Shown here one piece after another: positions 46,671-58,843 of a DNA stretch of 64,000 nt. The notes under the pieces were generated by a model. It did not search any database. It had not been told where the DNA came from and saw only the letters and a program-made list of their open reading frames with translations. The stretch is from positions 19,266,175 through 19,330,174 of the forward strand of contig NC_058046.1 of the NCBI RefSeq assembly GCF_020085105.1, in the 5' to 3' direction. The translations under genes were made by a program, and so were the position numbers. Origin of the DNA: Siniperca chuatsi. Taxonomy: Eukaryota > Chordata > Actinopteri > Centrarchiformes > Sinipercidae. Numbering within the stretch: the stretch's first letter is position 1; each line of letters begins with the position of its first letter.

Positions 46671-49064
46671 CTGTGGGGGAAGAAGCAAATAAAAGCATGA
46701 GCCATGTATACTGTGAATATATTTGAAAATAAATACCTACGAACATCCAATCAATAGTGTTCGTTAAAGTCATAACATGCTGTTAACCCTGATGGTGGAT
46801 CTCTAAAAATACTTAATGCTTCTTCAAACAGGTCTTCATCAATATTCATCACTCAAAAGCAGAAACCAGCTTCAATCAGCAACAAAAAACATTTATCACG
46901 AGCAAAAGATAACAGCATGCAGACTAATTTCAGAAGCTGCAAAGTTCCTCTATAGATAACCGAGGTTAAAGATTCATTCGCGTAGCTCACACGCAGATGA
47001 AGAGGAGAGCTGGAGTGTCATTCAAGACATATGCTCAATGTAGTTACTGTAAGTCTGGTCCAAGCCGTGGCACTAAGGAAGAGCATCAGCGTTGTGTCTC
47101 CATCCAGCGTCTCGGATCCAAGTAAAGCACTTTCCAGGATAAACTTCTCTTCTTATACACAGGCCAAAGCTCAGTGTGTGTGTGTGGCGGGTTGCCAGAG
47201 TCTACACAGAGCACCCATGCCTTGCCGACGGTCTAAACAGCCACCCTGTTTCTCCCAACCCTTCAGCACCGTCACATGGGGGGCTCACTCAGCATAAGAG
47301 GGATTATAGTTGAGTGGGGAGCATTACATAACATTGTAAGAGCGCCCTGTGCATGATCGAGGTTTCACAAAAAGCAGCCTTAGAGTTACACAAAGCATTG
47401 TTTTCAAACCACTGGGCAGATAGGGGTAGGTGTGGGATATACATAACAAACATGTGGGTGGCGTGAGTTGCAGAATTCTGCTTTTGACCGCTAAGGGAAG
47501 AACAGCTCTCCAAATCCAAGCAAGTACAAAACAAGATCATGACTGTAGAGACTTTTAGCTAAGGTGACACACTAACTGAAGAGGAATCAATACGGAAAGG
47601 GAGATATCCACTAGTTGAAAGAACTCTTTTGTCAAAATAATAAGTGATGGCACACACAAAGACGCACATCGAATCGAATATTTGCGAAGCTACACTGACA
47701 GTCCTTGGAGCAGAAAACACAATGACTGAATCCTAAGTAATGTTTTTATATTCTCCAAAGCGGATATGTAGCATTTTGGAAAAGAGCTCCACACCTGTTA
47801 ATAATTCAACAACAAAGATTTGAAAGTCTAGTTAATGAAGGGATAGCTCAGTCTATATTCAGATACGGCTGGTGAAAGCACAGTGGACAGGATCTTAGTC
47901 ACCATGCTGATGAGACTGTACTGTATTGTATGTGTGACGGAAGACAACAGCATCCTGGCTGCCTGCATTTGGCCGTACAAATGTGACTACACAGTACTGC
48001 ATAACCCTGATATTCACTCTTTTTTGACCTATGGCAGCAACTGGACCTTTCTCTGGCACCCCGCCAGACGGTGCAATCACACTAATATTCCCACTGCGTC
48101 ACTTATCCAGTAAACAAAGGCCAGCTTTGGTGAGGCTCCGCCAAGGGCTTTGGTCCACCACCTATTGAGTGCACACACCCACAACTCCCCACTGAAGACA
48201 CATTCACCTAATAAGCTTGCTGATGCACTGCCAGGACAAAGTTGCAGCCTGTTTAACTGTTCTACCTGGAACAGGTGCTTACTACCTGGGAGGTGTTCTG
48301 ATTTAAAGAGGGTAACATTGTCTATACATTTTTCATATAATATCTTAGCTCTACACAGAAGAACAATGCATTGACTAAATCAGAGCAGAACGCCACGTAT
48401 TGCTGAAAATAACTGCACTCTTGGGAATGGCTGGGAGAAAACTAGGCTAGCCTGGAGAGGCCCCAGAGAAAAGCCTGCGGCTCAGGAGTCCGAGAGGCCT
48501 CTAGATGTTGGTGCCAGGCTTCAGAGGGGAAGGTCACAGTGGTCATCATTGTTGACAGTGTTGATGATAAACAGCTTTACAATCTACTTGAAGCATGGTT
48601 CAACAATGTGGCAACAGTTTCAATGTGGGTTGCAATGAGTGTTTCTGAGAATTTCTTCTAGTCCAACAATTGTGGATGTGACGGATGTACCAATTTGGAA
48701 GTAATTCAGTGTGACAAGACAGATTCTTTTACTGTTGCTGCGTTTTTTTCCGGCACCCCCTGTGGCCCCCACCACAGCAGCATAAACACACTATGTGAAG
48801 CAACATTAGTGAAAAAAATAAATAATACTAAAAGCAATAATAATGACATAAAGAATGTGTAGGCCTACAAGGTGGGGAAAACATTTGAGAATTGTAATAA
48901 TAATAATGTTAATTACTATTAAGATTATTACAAATGTGTTAGTATGTGTTCAGTTACTTTTTCTGTACCAGCGCTGTGTGCAGGTTGTTGTTAAGAAAAG
49001 AAAAAATATTATAGCCTACTATTTTGTGTGCCTAGGACTTTTTTTCTTTTCTTGTGTGTATATA
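46671..49064. other. No gene seen; probable pitpnm2 5' intron
   Basis: AT-rich sequence upstream of the 5' UTR exon. No coding frame or recognised repeat was found. ATT- and AAT-rich runs occur near 48825-48930. Confidence 0.5.
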
Positions 49065-49092
49065 TACACTACTGCTCAAAAGTTTGGAGTCA
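49065..49092. repeat. Tc1/mariner-type terminal repeat remnant
   Basis: TACACTACTGCTCAAAAGTT followed by TGGAGTC matches the terminal-repeat wording of many teleost Tc1-like miniature elements. No matching right end was found nearby, so this is a decayed or solo copy. Confidence 0.45.
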
Positions 49093-49259
49093 TCTGCCAC
49101 AAAAGCTTGATTCGGTACAGTCAGATGGCTGAGAGGAATACTCTGAATGGTCTTTCATGCTTTTATGTTGTAGAAAGTCCTCTTTACAAATAGATGTTAT
49201 TTTGTATGAATGGTTTGTAAAAAAGTAATGTTTTGTACAATGGTTCAACTAGACTGTCA

Positions 49260-52211
49260 ATTGAAAGGGCAGAAAGAGACAAAGATACCTCTGAGAAACA
49301 GTTAAATAAGAATATAAGAAATCAGCAGCCATTGATAAAAGAAATTGGAAACTTATCAAAATCCATGCAGATTTAAATAGGAACACGTTCCTGTTTCAGT
49401 GTCAATTGCACATTAATGCCTATAACAAGCTGGAATAAACAGGCATGTTATTCTTAAAACCTCAAAATAGAAATATTAGATTAGTCTAGGGTTAGCACTA
49501 TTGGAATTGGATCCTGAATAGCAGCTGAACATACTATGGACTGACAAATCACCTATTCAATCTAACCACTGAGTAGACTGCAGAGGGCCCAAAGCAAAAT
49601 GGGTTCCCAAAATATTTAGAGCCCAACTGCAAGCACAGTTATGATTCAAAAATGATCTAGGGTCATTTATGCTTTTCTGGACTGGAAAACAAATTAAAAA
49701 TCGAAGAGTATTGGGGGGGATGGTTACAACTGTATTCTCCCCTTTCAGCATTGCTTTTAGTAAAATATGAAAATCTCGCGGCATACCGTTTTCCAGTATT
49801 AGTTTTTTTTGGGGGGGTGGGTTGGCTCATGGGAGCAACAGCCTAACACTGACACACCCAAACTGGCTCCCGCAAAAATGTGTTTGTTACATATTTTGCC
49901 TGTGTTTATTAGTGGTGTCAGTTTTGGATGTGGATACTTAATAAAATGATAAAACAGCACACATAAGTATGCATTGTGGGTGGCTTGGATTTAGTATCCA
50001 ATATCTTCTCCTTTAATAATACTACAGATTAATGAGGCCTTCTGAATTAGTTGTTTGTCAAGAGTGTCTGGCTGCTCCACAAATATAATCAATATGTCTC
50101 CTTTACAGCAGTATTGCAGACACAGACCTATCCTGAAAATGCTGTAATGCCTGATGGTTTAAACCTGTGTCTCTCTGACTCTTCCCTTTGTGAATGATGC
50201 AGATGCTGTGCACAGCATAGGACCTGTAATGCACCAGCAGCCTCGAGAGAGTACTGGCACCATGCTTGACCCAGAAAAAAGCACTCTCTCACAGACACAC
50301 ACACACAGCTTAAAAATAGCCCAGTCACAATAATCCTAGCATACGCAAGCAGAGTGCTTGACGTTTGTTCAGAGAATATGCTCATTACCTTCTAAAAATA
50401 CAGTCTCTGCCCCTCTCTAGGCAGTGACGCAATAGCAGCACACGCCACTGCACAGCGCTCATCACAAAGCAGCCTCCAATGTTCCTGCTCCTGTTTCGAC
50501 AAATTTGAAGCCAATAATAGCTACAAGATACTTTGAGTAGGACCGTGTTTTGTACCTCTGTCCACCACCGCTTTCTTAGCTTGTTAAACGTGTAGCCAGA
50601 TGTGGAAAAGCCATGCACGTATAATGCTGCAACTACCTCGTCTGTGACCCTCTCAGAAGGTGTGATGAACCATCAGAGGTACTAAATAATCCTCCAGGAA
50701 AGAGTATGATTGTTTAAAAATCACGTTATTCACTTTTCAATCTATTTCAAAACTGAATTGAACAAGAACACTAAACAGCAGCTAAAAGCTTCTTCAGAGG
50801 CACAATTTATCATCAGAGTCAGTCTAGTGGAACTTTCCAGATAACATGGTGCTTAATACCTCTGGAGCCATAAGGACGGTGCCTGTGAACACAGCCACAT
50901 CTGTGTGAGTCCTAGAGCGGGCATAAACAAACAAGCGCTCAAAGATGTGCATATCTGCTAACCTCTAAATAAGTGTCTGACCTAAACAGATGAAACCTGC
51001 TTACTCCACAAAGCAAAGACTGGAATATCCGTCACAGACCAGAGGCTCTCGCTTCCACGCAAACACTAAATCTATCTTTCACTCTGAGACCCATTTTCCT
51101 TGCCATCACAGGCTGTCCTGTACCATAATAATGGAAAGTGGCATTACTAACTCTGTCTGAAGCTGCAACATATAGCTTAGGTTGACCACAGGACAGAGAG
51201 CAACAGCTGGGCCTTGCTGTGGACACAAAGCAGATTACTGGGAGGGAGGTGTTGACTCACAGGAGGCTTTTTCCCCAAATGCCACAATGGTGGTGCTCCT
51301 TTAAATTTAGCCCTGTTTTAGAGAGCACCACTTTGAAGCAGAGCAACAGAGGAGGTGGTGAATCCCAGAGGAGCTAGAGGAGGGGGAGCAGGGGTTCCCT
51401 CATGACTGACCCGAGGCAAGACCCCTTTAAAATACAAGTGGAAAATGTTAGCTCCTGTACTGCCTAAAATACCATAGATCAGTTTCACACAGTGTTGCCT
51501 TGAAACTGCAGAGACAACTTCAGCTATGACAACTGCTGCAAACACAGCCTCGGCCTGTGACAAGAACCCTTGATTGAGTTGATGGGCTTATCCACCAATC
51601 CAGTTAAAATGTCAAAAGGCTTAAGACAATGCTGTTTGTGCTGGGTTGTGGCCAGAGCAAGGGAGTTTACCATCCACCTGCAATGACCAAAGAGGCCATA
51701 AAGCGTTTTGTACAAAGATTAGACCTCTCTGTCCGTTGTAGTATCTAATAAGGGCAAAAGATGAAGCATCATTGGTATAACTGAGATAAATATAAACTAT
51801 GTGGCACAGATTACTGAAAACAAAATTGATTTACACCCTACAAAACCTGCCCCCCTTAGGGCTTAATGAAGCATGGAATATGCATTCTTCCTTCCAGACT
51901 GACTACTTTTATCCTCATCTATAAATCTATCCGTATTAAGGTGTTAAATGGTAACTTGGGGAGCTTCAACTTTTATCTCACATTTGTGAATGTGCAGGGT
52001 ATTAATCAAACATTTTACCCTTGATATATCTCTAACCCTTTTAAATACTCTGTGGGACAGCGACTAGAATATTTCTGTAGGACTATACAACTATACAGGT
52101 GTAGTTTGGGTGGACGCTATCTGAGAAAGACCATGTTTTACTTTGTCTAACTTCAATAAAGCACTAAGGGGTAAGCAAACATTTATCTTTTGTCCATATT
52201 TAGTGTGTATC
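49260..52211. other. No gene seen
   Basis: Non-coding DNA, probably intron or upstream flank of pitpnm2. Long frames are absent and no RNA gene was recognised. Confidence 0.5.
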
Positions 52212-52883
52212 AAAGGGACAGTTCACCCCAAAATCAAAAATACATATTTTTCCTCTTACCTGTAGTGCTATTTATCCATCTAGATGTTGATGATTGTTTT
52301 GCTGTGAGTTTTTGGAGATATTGCCTGTAGAGATGTCTGCCTTTTTTGAATATAATGGGACTATATGGCACTTGGCTTGTGGTGCTCAAAGCGCCAGAAA
52401 ACTATATTTGAAAAACTCAACAGCGATATCTCTTTCCAGAAATCATGACCCGGTTACTCAAGATAATCCACAGACCTTGTTGTGAGCAGTTTCATGAAGG
52501 AACTATTTTCTTTCTACCGTACTATACCCGCCAACCGTATCACTGTGCAGAAGGAAGCGTTCAACAATAACAAATAGCAACAATAATATTCCAACTAGTA
52601 GTTCGATACTGCTAGCTCATCTAGCACCACTGAGCTAGCTAACGTTACAGCTCAGCCGAGGAGGATGCCAATAATGTTTACATCCTGCACTGTCACAAGC
52701 ACAGGCCTCTGCGCCCATAAGTAGATGCACGTTTCCTTCTGTGTGATAATACGGTTGGCGGGTGCAGTTTGGTAGAAAGAAAATAGTTCCATCATGAAAC
52801 TTCTCACAACAAGGTCTGTGGATTATCTTGAGTAACCAGGTCATGATTTCTGGAAAGAGACATTGGGGTGAACTGTCCCTTTA
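52212..52883. mobile_element. Long foldback (hairpin) transposon-like element
   Basis: The termini are inverted: AAAGGGACAGTTCACCCCAA at the left and GGGGTGAACTGTCCCTTTAA at the right. Inside are long inverted arms, about 52425-52560 and 52730-52860, roughly 90% complementary. They share words such as AATCATGACC, ACTCAAGATAATCCACAGAC and CCCGCCAACCGTAT with their complements. The loop is about 170 bp. A further ~195 bp lies between left terminus and left arm without a counterpart on the right. No coding capacity; family not assigned. Confidence 0.8.
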
Positions 52884-55800
52884 AGTGGTCAAGATGGTTT
52901 GTATGCTATACTACACAATGCACAACTCAAAGAACGGAAGAGCAAAAGCTGGGAAAACATTCTGAGTGATCCATCATTTAGCCTGCATAACAGACTCCCT
53001 TTGAACTGAGGCTGAGCTAACAAAACAGACAAATGTAGATGCAACATAATGTGATCTTCTAATATCAGATCAGAGATGAGGGCACCTCAAAAAAAAAAAA
53101 AAAAATGCTGCAACAACATGAGTAACCAGTGTCACTAGCCAGCAGAGCATTCATGTCAAATGCAGGGGATATCAAAGAAAATCACAATAAAAAGTGGTGC
53201 GTCATCTTGTTCCACATACTGTAGATACAGTAAGCTCCCATGATGTGCCTAAAAACAAGGCCATCACTCTTCCTGTCCCTCAGGCCCATGCTACTCCACA
53301 GGCTAAGGAGGTGGGATGCACAACCTGCCCTTGTTCTTGACTCATCATTGCAGTACAAGGGGAAAGCTATAAATACTCTGTGAGCATCTCCTCCATTGTG
53401 TTCCGCCTCTTTCTCCTCGTCCTTTTCCTCCTACTGTACCCCTGCAAGTAAGAACTGCTTCTAAAAATGATCCTCGTTTACACAGAGAGAAAACGAACAA
53501 GAACCACCACCGAGCACAGACACAGCAGAGAATGTGGTGTCATGAGGAAAGCACAACTTTGAAAAGACTACTGCAGCGCAAGAGAGAGAAGAAAAAAAAA
53601 AACAGCCAAACAAATTGTTAATCATCCACTGTGAGTTTTAGTCAACATACGGATTAGGCAAGCCATTCTTCAAATTTATGGCAAAAGATAAATCTAAAGC
53701 ATGTCACAACTAATCATATACTGCTTGAAAATGTCACAGAGCAGTAAATGATTATAAAAGAAAGCAACACCTGAAATATAGCTGTTGCAATGATCAGCTA
53801 TTTTTGTTCTTTCTAGCTAACCTCAAATATAAGGATATTGAGTTTTATGAAAATAACTGCACAAAATCTCAAAACAAACATGAATTCACTCCAAGGCAGA
53901 TCAGTGAACTTCACTACATCTGAAGCTTTGAACCAGTGGAAAATAAGTAAAGTTTACTTATACCCCCACAGCATGTAATTAAAATTCTACATAAATAAAT
54001 CTGGTGCCCAGTGACTGCTGAGAACTTTAAGCTGCTTCAATATGTGCAGCCATTGTTTTATTATGCCTCAGTCATGCTCATCAGCCCACCGTTTTCAAAA
54101 ACTGGCCTGTTACATACCCACTCTGTCTCTAATCAACGCCACACTTCACTCTGAAATCCAAAATAAGATGACCTTATATGCAAATTACACTTGGATTAAT
54201 GAGTTATGTGCCAAGGTTAAATGAGGATATCCCCTCGCTGCCATTCTCTCAAAGCGCTCAGACAGCCTGAATCAACTGCGCAGACAGCAGTCTTATGTAA
54301 CTCGATTGCTGGGATAGGGATGCTTTCCTTTTCTGTATCTGTCCATCCCATTAGCTAATTCATGTATCCTACAGACCCTAGGGCAGGAAATGCTTTTGTA
54401 GATTTAGACAATCTCTCTCAAATATCTCCATCAGCCCCTCTATGAGTGTTTGGTAGCAACAAGATGCTGATTCAAATCAAGGCCTTCTTGCTAATGTGGA
54501 GCCTATTGCTGCGTACTTGTTCACCATTGACAGCACAAAACCTTTGCACAAAGGCTTGGAGGAATAACAACTAATGGATGTCCAGTATCAGTGCCACTAG
54601 CAATCTCTCACAATAGTGCAAAGCGGCTTTGACAATATGAAATACTACAGTGATGTCGCTGCGACTTGTTATTGCAGTGAGACTACACCTATATTATCAG
54701 TCTATGGCAGAATGCAAGCAGGTTCGCATATATCAGATATTCAAACTGCATGATTTGACTGACAATCAACTAGGCATTTGATATGAAAAGTTAAAAAAAA
54801 GTCTAACATCTGAAACTGAAGGTTCCTGGAAAAAAAGTTATTTATAAGCTCTAACAGTAAAAGCCTTACACAAAGAGAAAGATATGGCAAAATTCTGAAG
54901 TGTCAAATGCCTGTAGTTTAAAGCATGTGTTATTTTTGAAAATACTAGTTTTGTGGCCATTGGAAAAATGTAGTTGAACCATATAAAATCAAATGTAAAT
55001 AGAAACCATTTTGCCCTGTTTATTGAGTCTATTTTTAGTTTCCCCACACACAAAAAACACGTCATTAGCACTACGATAACTGGCAATGCAACTTTTTTGA
55101 ATAACTGTCGAAGAAAAGAAATGAAATGGATTATACTCGTGAACTTGTGAAGAAAAATGTTTCGCCTAAGGCCAAAATGTATTCCCTTTCCTGCCCCTTT
55201 ATCCTCTCCATCATTGCTTAAACAGGGGGTTACCATGGAGACACAGAGGGCTCTTTCCTTATTGGTTGCCAAGATGAAATCAGAGTGACGAGACCAGATG
55301 CTGCCAGGGCTGATACTTCTCTCTCCTGTTTCTTCTGTCTCCACTTTCACTTTTGTCAGTCTCTGTTCATCCCCACCATGCTCATTTCCACTGCACTCTG
55401 GTTTCTGTCTTCTGACTACAGCAACAGCCTCACAAATTTTAATATATCATTATCCTAAATATATGCTACTGTGATATGTACTCTGTATGTACGTGACAAT
55501 TCTCTATATAACAGAATGCAGGATAAAAAAAAACAGTAGTGGGTGTGATACACATTGGCTAAGGCACAGGCCTAAATATAGTGGGCTAGATGTGGGCTTC
55601 ACAGAACTAACATGCTGGAAAAAAGTACTTAAGACAAGATAATCCTGCTACTACCTGCATCACTTTGAGGGTTAAAAAAATGCCCTATGCCCTATGCAAT
55701 TATGATAAGTTCTCTTCATATAGTTCAAAATTAATCTAGTAGACGACTAATAGTTCCATTTTCAACAATCTGGAAGAAGTGAGAAGAATGTGCAGAAACA

Positions 55801-58089
55801 CAAGAGAATACCAATATTCAGTATACTGAATCCTTGGGAAGAAATTTCTCATGTTCTAGTAGCTGAGAGGAAAATAGATCTGAAAACTGAAGTGAATTAG
55901 GGACAGAGGAATACAAAAATATGCAAGCATCAGACCAACCAGCTTTCATCCAGAGAGATTTCAGTTTAGGACAGAGCAGGTAAACCCTTCACAGGTACAG
56001 TAATATAAATCTAATCTCTTGTTTAACTGACTACAAAAGTCCCAGACTTCATAAAAGCAAGGACTAAAAACAACTGATCTTAAAAACAACAATCTCCATC
56101 TGTCTCAACTGTTGCTTTTAAACTGTGTTTTTCTATCAGATTCTGATTCTGGTTTAAAGAAATTTGAATCACTGATTCATCAGTTCAGTGACTAGGCCTG
56201 TGTTCATTTGGAGGACACCATGCATCAAGGCAAATTAACTGTCAATAAGAAGAAAGCTGCTCATGAAAAGCTGAGGCTGCCCTTTGGTGAAATACCTCAA
56301 ACCCTCTTGTGCAGCACAAAAAAAATGCAGGCTTCCCAAAAGAAAGTTTTCTAACCCAGTGACCAAAGACAGAAGCTGTCTCTCATACCGACCATAAAAG
56401 GCCATTTTCAAAGATGCTCATGGTCCTGTGACTTTGGCTAACATTTCAATGGGTTCTAAGGTCAGGTTTCCAGCTCTGTGAAAAACCAGGCTTCATCACT
56501 TTGGGATTTTCTTATCAGAGCCAGAGCCTATAAAAAAACAAACTCTCTATCAGTCTTATAACAAAGGATTCTGACGTCTCTCTCGCACAGAGACAATCAC
56601 TCTGAATGGAGACATGGGACTTTGTCTGGCACATGGAAGCAAAGAATGGGCATAACGCAGAGAAACTTCCCAGTAAAAGCCTGTACACCGGGAGGAAAAA
56701 AATGGAAAGAGGTGAGGGGCAGCGAGGAGGGGGAGTTAGGGTCTGAAGGAGTCTATTTTTAGCCTCAGAGAAATCAGGTGTCTGCGACCAATGAAAAAGA
56801 AAGGGGAGCGTGGGTAACGTGACATGAAGCAGCGCTGTCGCTTTCATTTTACATGATCCATGTGAGTCAGAGAGTGCTGCAAGGGTTGGGGGTGGGGTAA
56901 AACTAAACACAAACAAATATGAAATGGCAAATATGGTCCATACTGACATGAAACACAAGAGGAACGAATGCAATGTAAAATCTGTAGGGATAAATAGTAA
57001 AATAGCTTAAATAAAAATGTGATTTATAGACTTTGATGGTCAGCAACAGCCTCACAATTAATGTGGACACATTGAAAAATCGGGCAATAAGAAGTCTACT
57101 AACCAGCACTCCAGTGACTGGGTGGTGCAAGCAGTATTTCTAATTCAATTCAGACTATGTCTAGCTACATCTACTGGGATTCAGGACTTTGCCTCATACT
57201 GTAGAAGCAGATATTGTTGCATCTTCATGCTTAAGAGCCAAGTTTCTTGGTGGAGAGGGTGTGTGTCAGAGTGCCTCGATTTCACCTTGTACACAAGCCT
57301 GATGAATATCACCATTAAACAACACCCCCCTTCCTTGTCAGGATGCACATAACAAACTTCATTCCTCTTTCATAAAATTAAACTCAAGTAAGGACACAGG
57401 AAGGTGGTCGACTGCTATAAAAAGACCTCAGCTCTTCTTTGGAGTCAGAAAAACTGCTGTACAAAAGGGACGGGGACATGGTGCAGACCCACACAAAGAG
57501 TTCGTCTTCGTCTCATCTCCCAAAGAACACCACTGTAGGAGCATTAGCAGTGATGTGCCATTCATCAGCTGGCTCATCAGGGATGGGTAGGGACAGGTTG
57601 TACCCCTGTTGTCCCTGTCAAGAGCTCAATGCCAACATTAGCATCACCTGCTTTGTTCAAGGGAGCTGAGGTGGGAGGGTGGGTTGGGGAAGAAGGACAG
57701 ATTCTGTGGAGCTCGAGGTGCGGAGAAAACACAATGTTCCATTCAGTGCTTGGCTGGCACCCAGGTGTATGATGGAGGCTCATCTGAAATACTGTCATGA
57801 TGCCTGATTGTCCACTCAAGATGAATTACGAGAAAGATTAGACCTTCAGATAACCAGCCTGCTGGCAATGCGTCCCTATACTCCCCGAAGAGGACATCAT
57901 AAATTGTAAAGGATGTTGTTCAGGATTGCTTCAAACCCCTACGGATGCCCAAACGATTGAAAAGGCACCCTAATCTTTGGTCTTCACAAATATGTTACTG
58001 GGTAGTGAAATTGTTTAAACTTCCTTTGGGGAACTCTGAGAAATCTTTTGCATCACTTTAAATAGGGATGTACAAACCTTCCCACCATC
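52884..58089. other. No gene seen
   Basis: Non-coding DNA. Isolated features only: a poly-A run at 53086-53104 and a TATA-like CTATAAATAC near 53368 on the plus strand. Open frames on the minus strand (for example 56515-56973) have low-complexity, Phe/Leu-rich translations without any recognisable domain, and I do not accept them as genes. Confidence 0.5.
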
Positions 58090-58740
58090 AAAGTTGGTCA
58101 GAATTCCCCCTAATATAAGATTAAAGCAATTATCAACTTGGACCAGCAATCAAGTGGTGTTACAAGGACTACAGCGCAAAGTGGAAAGATATTGAGAGGA
58201 CTGTAGCAGACATTCCAGTCTCTAATTGCGAATATTAAACTAGTAAAAGGCATTACAAGATAGATCCAATAAATTCCCACACATTAAATATTTGGTTTGA
58301 TATAATTAAACAGTACAAATTAAAAAGGGAAGTGAGACTGTTGAGCTGGTTTGCTTATGATGATAGATTTAAACCAAGTTTGAGTGACCAAAACTTCAGA
58401 AATTGGGAGAGAAAGGGGATCACAGTGATGTGTACACTTACTAAGAATAGAAATATAATGAGTTTTCAGGATTTGAAAGAGAGATATGGATTAGAAAATG
58501 AGGACTTTTTTTTTTTTAGATATCTACAGTTGAGGGATTATTTTACAAAGGAAATACAAAATTCACAAACCTTAAACGTGTGCTTGATGTAATGATGCAA
58601 ACATAAAGTGGGAAAAGATTCAAGGCAATCTCGGTTCTATAACAAAATCTGAGAGACTGGAAAGCTTCCTCTACTATGTACATTAAGGCTAGATGGGAGA
58701 GGGAACTGAACATTGAAATTACAACGGAAGAAAACTCAAT
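58090..58740 (+). mobile_element. L1-like LINE fragment (ORF2 C-terminal part)
   Basis: Across about 58180-58592, with frame changes, the translation reads like the region after the reverse transcriptase domain of fish L1-type LINEs: KIDPINSHTLNIWFDIIKQY, RFKPSLSDQNFRNWERKGI and FQDLKERYGLENEDFFFFRY. After the stop at 58592 a further piece is readable in another frame (SITKSERLESFLYYVH). It is 5' truncated, frameshifted and dead, as most LINE copies are. Confidence 0.75.
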
Positions 58741-58754
58741 AAATATTAAACCTG

Positions 58755-58843
<89 letters not shown>
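58755..58843. repeat. Self-complementary (ATT)12-(AAT)~17 microsatellite
   Basis: Twelve ATT units (58755-58790) pass directly into ATAATAAT... to 58843. The second half is the reverse complement of the first, so the tract can fold into a hairpin with about 36-bp arms. It lies at the 3' end of the LINE fragment. Confidence 0.95.

Noticed and set aside
54838..55350. 170-codon open frame on the minus strand
   Set aside because: No recognisable motif and composition like AT-rich intron; likely a random frame.
56515..56973. 152-codon open frame on the minus strand
   Set aside because: Phe/Leu/Ser-rich translation of a purine-rich stretch, no domain, no splice or start context; best explained by chance.
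57410..57430. TATAAAAAG motif on the plus strand as a promoter
   Set aside because: No exon, CpG island or donor follows it within a sensible distance; isolated TATA-like words are expected in AT-rich DNA.
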